From Collinsella sp. (GTDB taxonomy: Bacteria; Actinomycetota; Coriobacteriia; Coriobacteriales; Coriobacteriaceae): a stretch of 61,372 bases of DNA. The notes below the pieces were generated by a model. The model was not told where the DNA came from. It did no database searches and saw only the letters and a list, made by a program, of their open reading frames with translations. Made by a program: the position numbers and the translations under genes. The stretch spans positions 1-61,372 of the forward strand of contig JAHYYP010000010.1 of NCBI GenBank assembly GCA_019424905.1, written 5' to 3'. The first letter of the stretch is position 1, and each line of letters opens with the position of its first letter. Positions 32,895 through 39,816 of the stretch are shown piece after piece.

Positions 32895-33171
32895 GGTGCC
32901 TCTTTCTATTGCGGATACATATCGAGCACAGTTCTACCACGCCATTGGCATCTAATTATGGTGCCCCTGTGTTCCATCAACTCACCGTGCCCAGTGCCGT
33001 GTCCATCCCCTCCGCGCGCAAACTTTTTCTGCACATGCGCCCGTTGCGGGGTGCAACGTCGCGCTCGATGCGCTACATTGAATCAGTATTTTCAATGCCG
33101 CTGCGCGAGCGCTGCAGATCGACGTATCACCGACTCACAGAGCACGGCGGCGTACCAGACAGGAGGACTGC

Positions 33172-34779
33172 ATGGGATCTGATGTGAAGATCGCACGCGC
33201 GTTGATCTCGGTTACCGATAAGACGGGTGTCGTCGATTTCGCACGGACGCTGGTTGACGACTTTGGCGTCGAGATCATCTCTACGGGCGGCACGGCTCGT
33301 GCCATCGAGGACGCGGGCGTTCCCGTAACCCCCATCGAGGAGTTCACGGGCTATCCCGAGATGATGGACGGCCGCGTCAAGACGCTGCACCCCAAGGTCC
33401 ACGGCGCGCTGCTGGCCCGCCGCGATTCCGAGCAGCACATGCAGGAGGCTGCTCAGCACGGCATTAAGCTGATCGACCTGGTCGTCGTCAACCTGTACGA
33501 GTTCGAGAAGACCGTCGCCAACCCCGAGGTCACCTTCGCGGATGCCATTGAGCACATCGACATCGGTGGCCCCTCCATGCTGCGCTCTGCCGCCAAGAAC
33601 GCCGCGAGCGTTACCGTTATCTCCGACCCGGCCGACTATGATGCTGTCCTGGCCGAGATGCGCGAGACCGGTGGCTGCACCACGCTTTCCACCCGTCGTC
33701 GCCTGCAGGTGAAGGTCTACCAGACCACCGCTGCCTACGACACGGCTATCTCCCGTTGGCTTGCCGCCCAGGCAAGCGATGTGGCGGACACCTCTGCCAA
33801 GCTCGAGATCTCGCTGGAGAAGGTCGACGACCTGCGCTATGGCGAGAACCCGCAGCAGAAGGCCACGGTCTATCGCTTTGCCGAGGGCTGCGAGAACACC
33901 GCGAGCTCGCAGTTCCCGCTCGTGGGCTCCGAACAGATCCAGGGCAAGCCGCTCAGCTACAACAACTATCTGGATGCCGATGCCGCCTGGAGCCTGGTCC
34001 GCGAGTTCGACGAGCCGGCCTGCGTGATCCTCAAGCACCAGAACCCCTGCGGTTCCGCCGTTGCCGAGGATATTACGGCTGCCTACGACCGCGCCTTCGC
34101 CTGCGATCCCAAGAGCGCCTTCGGCGGCATCATCGCCTGCAACCGCGAGGTTCCCTATGAGCTGGTTGAGCACTTCGCCGACCAGAACAAGCAGTTCGTC
34201 GAGGTCATCATCGCCCCGAGCTACACTGCCGAGGCGCTCGAGCGCATGGCAAAGCGCCCCAACCTGCGCGTGTTGGCGACCGGCGGCGTGGACCACGGCG
34301 CCCAGGTGGAGCTGCGCTCCGTCGACGGCGGCATGCTGGTGCAGGAAGTCGACCACGTGACCGAGGATCCCGCGACCTTTACGTTCCCCACCGACCGCAA
34401 GCCCACCGACGCCGAGATGGCCGAGCTCGAGTTTGCCTGGAAGGTCTGCAAGGGCGTTAAGTCCAACGCCATTCTGGTCTCCAAGGGCAAGGCCGGCATT
34501 GGCATGGGCCCCGGTCAGCCCAACCGCGTGGATTCTGCGCTGCTGGCCTGCGAGCGTGCCGAGGACTTCTGCGAGCGCGAGGGCGTGGAGAAGGGCGGCT
34601 TTGCCTGCGCAAGCGACGCATTCTTCCCGTTCCGCGACAACGTCGACGTGCTTGCTGCACATGGCGTGACCTGCATCATCCAGCCCGGCGGCTCCAAGCG
34701 CGACGACGAGAGCATCCAGGCCTGCAATGAGCATGGCATCGCGATGGTCTTCACCGGTGCCAGGCATTTCCGCCACTAA
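33172..34779 (+). CDS. purH: Bifunctional AICAR transformylase / IMP cyclohydrolase
   Basis: Carries out the last two steps of purine synthesis. The IMP cyclohydrolase (MGS-like) domain occupies residues 1 to about 195 (STGGTARAIEDAG, GRVKTLHPKVHGALLARR). The transformylase domain follows with NPQQKATVYR, CDPKSAFGGIIACNR, KSNAILVSKGK and SDAFFPFRDNVD, ending QPGGSKRDDESI...VFTGARHFRH. At 535 residues it is full length. It recycles AICAR made by HisF. An AGGAGG site precedes the ATG. Upstream (32895-33171) there is only a small hairpin near 33077-33099. Confidence 0.97.
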   Translation: MGSDVKIARALISVTDKTGVVDFARTLVDDFGVEIISTGGTARAIEDAGVPVTPIEEFTGYPEMMDGRVKTLHPKVHGALLARRDSEQHMQEAAQHGIKLIDLVVVNLYEFEKTVANPEVTFADAIEHIDIGGPSMLRSAAKNAASVTVISDPADYDAVLAEMRETGGCTTLSTRRRLQVKVYQTTAAYDTAISRWLAAQASDVADTSAKLEISLEKVDDLRYGENPQQKATVYRFAEGCENTASSQFPLVGSEQIQGKPLSYNNYLDADAAWSLVREFDEPACVILKHQNPCGSAVAEDITAAYDRAFACDPKSAFGGIIACNREVPYELVEHFADQNKQFVEVIIAPSYTAEALERMAKRPNLRVLATGGVDHGAQVELRSVDGGMLVQEVDHVTEDPATFTFPTDRKPTDAEMAELEFAWKVCKGVKSNAILVSKGKAGIGMGPGQPNRVDSALLACERAEDFCEREGVEKGGFACASDAFFPFRDNVDVLAAHGVTCIIQPGGSKRDDESIQACNEHGIAMVFTGARHFRH

Positions 34780-34808
34780 GTTTTGCTCCGGGACAAAATA
34801 ATCTCCGC

Positions 34809-34844
34809 AAAAGACGGTCGCTCCGTTTGGAGGGCCGTCTTTTT
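34809..34844 (+). terminator. Terminator after purH
   Basis: AAAAGACGG pairs with CCGTCTTTT, with an inner CTCC/GGAG extension, followed by T-rich sequence. Confidence 0.9.
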
Positions 34845-34884
34845 GGTATAAGAGGACGGAATGACTAACACGAAAGGTACAACC

Positions 34885-35592
34885 ATGCCCCAGATTGATG
34901 ATGCCGAGCTGTTTGGCAATGCCGAGGATCAGCGTGCGTACGAGGAATTTTGCGCCAATCAGGAGGCGGTCGAGAAGTTCACGCTCGACAAGCCCGCGCT
35001 CATCTGCCGTTGGCGCATGTCCAACAAAAAGGTGCCCATGCTCAACCGTCACATCCGCGCGCTGTCCGAGCGCCTGGTGCAGGGCGAGCCGCTTACCCAT
35101 AACATGCTCAGCTGGGCCAAACAGCACGTTGAGTGGTCGCTTGCCGAGGGCGACTACACCGCCCGCGACGGTGTGCTCATGCTGGTGATCGACGTTAACG
35201 GCAACGCCGCCATGACGGTGGGGGAGTACGAGCCGCTCGCCGATACGTCGGCCAAGGCGCTGCGTGCCCGCTCCGCTGAGGCTCGCTCCGAGGCCGACGA
35301 AACCGGCGTGGCGCCCGAGTTGCTCGCTGCTGTCGATAACGGCGAGCTGACCTTTGTGGCGCCGGCGGACGAGTGCCTGTGCGGCACGGCGACGCTCATC
35401 GAACAGCTGGCCCAGACCAAGGGCATCCCGGTCACGCGCGTAGACATCCCCGCTCAGCTCAAGGGCGCGCTGTTCCTGGTGAGCGACGAACACGGCGTGG
35501 TTCCCGCAACCGAGGCGGATGCCGCCGAGGCCGATGCCGCCACGGTCGCCTTCTTCGCCGACGGCTACGAAAAGCTTCGCGCCCGCCGCTAA
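34885..35592 (+). CDS. Conserved protein of unknown function (235 residues)
   Basis: Not recognised. Soluble, acidic, with an N-terminal helical half (FGNAEDQRAYEEFCANQEAV, ICRWRMSNKKVPMLNRHIRA) and a C-terminal alpha/beta part (DGVLMLVIDVNGNAAMTVGEY, VDIPAQLKGALFLVSDEHG). The pattern of the second half faintly recalls class IV aminotransferase-like folds, but no lysine or PLP motif can be defended. The ATG at 34885 has GAAAGG; an in-frame ATG at 34861 also has a purine stretch and may be used. Confidence 0.75.
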   Translation: MPQIDDAELFGNAEDQRAYEEFCANQEAVEKFTLDKPALICRWRMSNKKVPMLNRHIRALSERLVQGEPLTHNMLSWAKQHVEWSLAEGDYTARDGVLMLVIDVNGNAAMTVGEYEPLADTSAKALRARSAEARSEADETGVAPELLAAVDNGELTFVAPADECLCGTATLIEQLAQTKGIPVTRVDIPAQLKGALFLVSDEHGVVPATEADAAEADAATVAFFADGYEKLRARR

Positions 35593-35638
35593 ATGATTAT
35601 TCTGGGACGGGGATTTAATAATCATTTTGGTCCCCGTC
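35591..35638. other. Two overlapping, mutually exclusive hairpins
   Basis: AAATGATTATT (35591-35601) pairs with 35617-35627; GACGGGG (35606-35612) pairs with CCCCGTC (35632-35638). The two stems interlock and could form a pseudoknot or switch. It begins at the stop of the preceding gene. The rest of 35639-35772 shows no gene. Confidence 0.65.
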
Positions 35639-35772
35639 ACCGCTGCGAGTGCGAGGCGAGCCAAACGCCCCCCGTTCGCGAACAGTTCTGTCACCTTGGC
35701 ACCGCGCGCGGTGCACACCTGCAGTTTCGCAGCCATAATGGTGGCAAGATAACCGAGAGGGGAGCGGAATCC

Positions 35773-36444
35773 ATGGCGCTGATCTATATCGTTGAGGACG
35801 ACGAGCCCATTCGTCGTGAGCTTGTCGACATCCTTGCCCGCGCCGGTTTTGAGGTTGAGACATGCGAATCGTTTGAGCATGTCTCGCGCGATATTCTCGC
35901 CGCCGCGCCCGACCTAGTGCTGCTCGACCTCACGCTTCCCGTCAAGGACGGCCAGCATATCTGCCACGAGGTTCGCCGCGAATCCGAGGTTCCCATCATC
36001 GTCCTCACGTCGCGCACGACCGAGATCGACGAGGTCATGGCCATGACGCTCGGCGCGGACGACTTTGTTCCCAAGCCCTACAGCGCCCGTGTGCTCGTGG
36101 CGCGCATCAATGCCTTGCTGCGCCGCACCGCGGCGTCAGGTGAGCGCAGTACGCTCGTCCACAAGGGGCTGGAGCTCGACCTCGCCCGCTCCATGGTCAC
36201 CAATACGGCAACCGGCGACAGTACCGAGCTCACCAAAAACGAGCTGCGTATCCTCTCGCTGCTTCTGAGCCGCGCGGGCAAGATCGTTTCGCGTCCGGCC
36301 ATCATGCAGGACCTGTGGGACTCCGACGCCTTCGTGGACGACAACACGCTTACCGTTAACATCAACCGCCTGCGCACCACGCTCGAAAAAATCGGCATCA
36401 AGGGGTATTTGACGACGCACCGCGGCCAAGGCTATTCGGTCTAG
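35773..36444 (+). CDS. OmpR-family response regulator (BceR/GraR-like)
   Basis: The 223 residues comprise a receiver domain with IYIVEDDEPIR, the phospho-Asp in VLLDLTLPVKDG, VLTSRT and PKPY, and a winged helix with LTKNELRILSLLLSRAGKIV and DDNTLTVNINRLRTTLEKIG. The paired kinase has a short, two-helix sensor, which places this system with the BceRS/GraRS group that responds to envelope-active peptides through an ABC transporter. GAGAGGGGAG precedes the ATG. Confidence 0.92.
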   Translation: MALIYIVEDDEPIRRELVDILARAGFEVETCESFEHVSRDILAAAPDLVLLDLTLPVKDGQHICHEVRRESEVPIIVLTSRTTEIDEVMAMTLGADDFVPKPYSARVLVARINALLRRTAASGERSTLVHKGLELDLARSMVTNTATGDSTELTKNELRILSLLLSRAGKIVSRPAIMQDLWDSDAFVDDNTLTVNINRLRTTLEKIGIKGYLTTHRGQGYSV

Positions 36445-36453
36445 GGGCCGGCT

Positions 36454-37497
36454 ATGTCGTTTGCCAAGTTCTTTAAAGACGCGCTGCTTCCCGTCGCCGT
36501 GTGGACGTGCGGCGTGCTGCTGAGCTGCTTTGTGCTGACGGTCGCCGGCGCACCCGTTTCTATCGTGGTCGTGGCGGTCGGCGTGTCCTTTATCTTCGGT
36601 ATGCTCGGCATCGTGATCGAGTACGCTCGCCGTCGCCGTTTTCTGCGCCAGCTGGAGCGCGCGGCTGAGGAGCTCGAGAGTCCCGCATGGGTGCAGGAGA
36701 TGGTGCAATGCCCGACCTATGCCGAGGGCGAGCTCGAGTACGAGGTCTTGCGCCGGGTGGGCAAAGCTGCCTGCGACGAGGTTGCCGAAGGCCGGCGCCA
36801 GACCGATGACTATCGCGACTATATCGAGAGCTGGGTTCACGAGGCCAAGCTGCCCTTGGCGGCGGCCCATCTAATTTTGGAAAATCTGGATGGCAGCGAA
36901 GACGACCTGTCACGTGTGGATGACCTGGGCCGTGAGCTGGCTCGCGTGGAACGCTATATCGACCAGGCGCTGTACTACGCGCGCTCGGAAGTCGTGGAGC
37001 GTGACTACCTGATTCGCCGCTGGGATCTCAAGACCTTGGTGACGGGCGCGATTAAGGCCAACGCGCGCGAGCTTATCGCGGCGCACGTGGCCCCGGTGTG
37101 CGAGAACCTCGACTTTGAGGTGTTTACCGACGAGAAGTGGCTCGAGTTTATCTTGGGCCAGCTCATTCAGAACAGCATTAAATATGCGCGTGAGGACGGC
37201 GCGAAGATCGTGTTTTCGGGAGCGTTGCTGGACGAGGGCCTGGCAAGCGAGCGCATCGAGCTTACCGTCGCGGACAACGGCTGTGGTGTGAGCGCGGCCG
37301 ACCTGCCCCGCGTGTTCGAGAAGGGCTTTACCGGCGACAACGGTCGCACCACCAAGCGCGCAACGGGTATCGGCCTCTACCTGGTGGCGCGTCTGTGCTC
37401 CAAGATGGGCATCGACGTCACCGCAGCGTCCGAGCCCAGCGAAGGCTTCGTCGTCACGTTTGCCTTCTCAACCAACAAGTTCCAATACTTTGAGTAG
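36454..37497 (+). CDS. Intramembrane-sensing histidine kinase (BceS-like)
   Basis: The 347-residue kinase has two adjacent N-terminal membrane helices (AVWTCGVLLSCFVLTV and VVVAVGVSFIFGMLGIV) and almost no extracellular loop. The H-box is YIESWVHEAKLPLAAAHLIL. The ATPase domain has LGQLIQNSIKYA, VADNGCGV and ATGIGLYLVARLCSKMG. Kinases of this layout usually sense through a BceAB-type transporter; none is encoded next to it. It starts nine bases after the regulator. Confidence 0.9.
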   Translation: MSFAKFFKDALLPVAVWTCGVLLSCFVLTVAGAPVSIVVVAVGVSFIFGMLGIVIEYARRRRFLRQLERAAEELESPAWVQEMVQCPTYAEGELEYEVLRRVGKAACDEVAEGRRQTDDYRDYIESWVHEAKLPLAAAHLILENLDGSEDDLSRVDDLGRELARVERYIDQALYYARSEVVERDYLIRRWDLKTLVTGAIKANARELIAAHVAPVCENLDFEVFTDEKWLEFILGQLIQNSIKYAREDGAKIVFSGALLDEGLASERIELTVADNGCGVSAADLPRVFEKGFTGDNGRTTKRATGIGLYLVARLCSKMGIDVTAASEPSEGFVVTFAFSTNKFQYFE

Positions 37498-37521
37498 TCA
37501 GCCCGTCTTACGGTGCGGACG

Positions 37522-37586
37522 GCTATGTTCCCGAACGTGAACTTAGCTAAAGCAATTGGTGCTATGTTCCCGAACGTGAACATAGC
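37522..37586. repeat. Two 26-base palindromic units in tandem
   Basis: GCTATGTTCCCGAACGTGAAC occurs at 37522 and 37561 (39 bases apart); each unit ends TTAGC or ATAGC. The second is a near-perfect palindrome, with outer arms GCTATGTTC/GAACATAGC. They sit between the kinase stop and a terminator, so they are transcribed. Confidence 0.75.
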
Positions 37587-37619
37587 CATGAGGCTCAAAT
37601 GAATCTCCTATAACAAAAA

Positions 37620-37653
37620 CGTGCCGCCCCAAACGGGGCGGCACGCCATTTTT
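37620..37653 (+). terminator. Terminator after the BceRS-like operon
   Basis: Perfect 11-bp stem CGTGCCGCCCC/GGGGCGGCACG with a 4-base loop, then CCATTTTTC. Confidence 0.9.
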
Positions 37654-37686
37654 CTATCAGCCAACTCGTTGAAGTAAGGCTGCGAA

Positions 37687-37779
37687 GGCCGCGGGGCCGG
37701 GAGGGGTTTCCTAAGGGCACATCCCGCAGCCGCAACGCGGCGAGGACGTGCCCGTGGAAACCCCGCAGGCCCCGCGGCC
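37687..37779. repeat. 93-bp near-perfect palindrome beside the universal stress gene
   Basis: Outer arms GGCCGCGGGGCC/GGCCCCGCGGCC are perfect, and inner blocks GGGGTTTCC/GGAAACCCC and GGGCAC/GTGCCC continue the stem with small bulges, closing on a GCAGCCGCAACGCGGCG centre. It starts 13 bases beyond the uspA-like stop on that gene's strand, so it would form a very stable 3' end on its mRNA. Confidence 0.8.
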
Positions 37780-37792
37780 GGTGGGAGCAACG

Positions 37793-38230
37793 CTACTTCA
37801 CGACCAGAATGTCGCAGTCGGTATTGCGCAGCAGGAACGTCGAAATCGAGCCCAAGAGCGCGTACTTAATTGAGGACAGGCCGCGGGCGCCGCAGAGCAC
37901 CAGATCGGGCTTGACCACGTCGAGCATCTCATCCTTGAGCGTCTCACGAATGCGGCCGGTGCGAATCATGACCTCGACCTCGGGAATGTCGGGATTGGCT
38001 TTGGCCTCCTCGAGCTGCTTGGCGATGGAGTTGTTAAAGGCCTCCTCCAAGCCGTTGACCAGGTCGACCGGATAGGAACCGGCGCTCTCGAGCGCGGTGG
38101 AGTCGATAACGTGGCCGATGATCAGCTTAGCGCCGTTGTTCGCGGCGACCTTGATGGCGCGTGCGAGCACAAAATCCTGCTGCTCAGTACCGTCGAGTGA
38201 AACAAATACCTTGGTATAGCCCTCGTTCAT
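37793..38230 (-). CDS. Universal stress protein (UspA family)
   Basis: A 145-residue single Usp domain. VFVSLDGTEQQ opens the fold, and the ATP-binding pattern G-x2-G-x9-G-S is present in GARGLSSIKYALLGSIST. It is therefore of the ATP-binding class. Role in stress survival is general; no partner is encoded nearby. AAGGAGG lies before the ATG at 38230. It is divergent from uppP. Confidence 0.93.
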   Translation of the reverse strand: MNEGYTKVFVSLDGTEQQDFVLARAIKVAANNGAKLIIGHVIDSTALESAGSYPVDLVNGLEEAFNNSIAKQLEEAKANPDIPEVEVMIRTGRIRETLKDEMLDVVKPDLVLCGARGLSSIKYALLGSISTFLLRNTDCDILVVK

Positions 38231-38478
38231 GGTTTCCTCCTTGGTCTATCGCACGGGCGCGGGGCTCGTGCGTCGGGCGGGCGCGGGCGCGTTGGCCGCC
38301 GGACACTTTATCTTGTTGCAGTTATACCCAAGGATTTCGGTTTGACCGCTCGCAATTCTGTGAACGGGCGAGTTTTTTGGTAAGGGTAGGCGCAGGCGCG
38401 TCGCCAACGGTTGATAATGGGACATCGCCCGCACCGTCCGCAGAACAATATCGGCGGGTGTCTAACGAGGGGGTCCCT

Positions 38479-39459
38479 TTGGATATCATCGAGCTTCTAA
38501 AATCTGCCTTCATGGGCCTGGTCGAGGGCATCACCGAATGGCTGCCTGTTTCGTCGACCGGTCACATGATCTTGGTGGACGAGTTCGTCAAGATGAACGT
38601 GAGCGAGACGTTCTGGAATATGTTCCTGGTCGTGATTCAGCTTGGCGCCATTTTGGCCGTCTGCGTCCTGTTCTTCTACGACCTTAACCCGTTTTCTCCC
38701 AGCAAGGGCAAGGAGGGCCGTCGCGACACCTGGGTGCTGTGGGGCAAGATTGTGCTCGGCTGCATTCCCGCCGCGGCGATCGGTCTGCCGCTCAACGACT
38801 GGATGGAGGAGCATTTCTACAATGCTCCCGTCGTGGCGCTGGCGCTCATTGTGTACGGCGTACTGTTTATCGTGATTGAGAACTGGCGCGCGAGCAAGCG
38901 CGAGGAAATGGCCGTTGCCGGTTCGTTTGGTTCGCGTGCTGTGGTGGCGGGCGGGCGTCCCGCCGGTGCGCACTTTGCGGCGCCCGCCGCGGCTACCGCT
39001 GAGGATGAGGACGATGACGAGAATCTGGACTTTGGCTCCATCGCCACGCTCGAGGACCTGAGCTGGAAGACTGTGCTGGGTATCGGCTGCTTCCAGGTGC
39101 TTTCGCTGGTGCCTGGTACGTCTCGTTCCGGTTCTACCATCATCGGTGGCCTGCTTTTGGGCTGCACGCGTTCGGTGGCATCCAAGTTTACGTTCTTCCT
39201 GGCTATTCCCGTTATGTTTGGCGCAAGTGCGCTCAAGCTGGTCAAGTACTTCATCAAGGGCGGCACGTTCGGCGCCAACGAGGTCGCTATCTTGGGCGTG
39301 GGCTGCGTTGTGGCCTTTGTGGTTTCGCTCATCGCCATCAAGTGGCTCATGGGATTCGTCCGCCGTCACGACTTTAAGTGCTTCGGTGTTTACCGCATCA
39401 TCCTGGGCATCGTGGTGCTCGCATACTTCTTTGTTCTGGAGCCGATGCTTGGCCTCTAG
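38479..39459 (+). CDS. uppP: Undecaprenyl-diphosphatase
   Basis: Membrane enzyme that recycles the lipid carrier of cell-wall synthesis (BacA family, bacitracin resistance). Motifs: GLVEGITEWLPVSSTGHM near the N-terminus and LVPGTSRSGSTIIGG later. TTG at 38479 with GAGGGGG is chosen because it starts exactly at the family N-terminus (LDIIELLKSAFMG); the open frame upstream lacks support. At 326 residues it is 45-60 longer than usual, owing to an Ala/Gly/acidic cytoplasmic insert at about 138-190 (EDEDDDEN). Confidence 0.93.
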   Translation: MDIIELLKSAFMGLVEGITEWLPVSSTGHMILVDEFVKMNVSETFWNMFLVVIQLGAILAVCVLFFYDLNPFSPSKGKEGRRDTWVLWGKIVLGCIPAAAIGLPLNDWMEEHFYNAPVVALALIVYGVLFIVIENWRASKREEMAVAGSFGSRAVVAGGRPAGAHFAAPAAATAEDEDDDENLDFGSIATLEDLSWKTVLGIGCFQVLSLVPGTSRSGSTIIGGLLLGCTRSVASKFTFFLAIPVMFGASALKLVKYFIKGGTFGANEVAILGVGCVVAFVVSLIAIKWLMGFVRRHDFKCFGVYRIILGIVVLAYFFVLEPMLGL

Positions 39460-39508
39460 CTTAGTCGACGCTGCGCGGCGGCCAGAGCGACAACTTGTTA
39501 TTCAAAGG

Positions 39509-39545
39509 GGGCGGCATGGCCAAAAGGTCTATGCCGCCCTCTTTT
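39509..39545 (+). terminator. Terminator after uppP
   Basis: GGGCGGCAT pairs with ATGCCGCCC (39509-39517/39531-39539), followed by TCTTTT. Confidence 0.85.
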
Positions 39546-39610
39546 CATGCCAATTTGTTCGCTCTGGCCGCCGCTCGCTGCCGTTACCATGACATCGGTG
39601 GCTCCGTGAT

Positions 39611-39667
39611 TGGTGCATCGGGGGTCAGGTTTCTTTGCACCAACGTGGTACAGACTAACTTGACCCC
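39611..39667. repeat. Palindromic repeat, family D (diverged copy)
   Basis: TTGGTGCA and TTTGCACCAA arms flank a GGGGTCAGGTTTC centre; an outer GGGGTCA/TGACCCC pair also exists. Related to 46018-46070. Confidence 0.7.
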
Positions 39668-39816
39668 ATTGCGCCAAATCCGCTGGGGCGTGCCTGATGG
39701 CGGCGCACGGAGTCGTGGTGTGATTTGCGTCGGTGTCCGCGCGGCTCGGTATACTGGTACGGCTCAAACTATGGCGCTGCCCGCAGGCGCGCCGTCCGTC
39801 AGATGAGGAGTCGCCC

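Noticed and set aside
33127..35880. 917-residue open frame antisense to purH and its neighbour
   Set aside because: A shadow of real genes with clear protein families on the plus strand; no ribosome site or domain.
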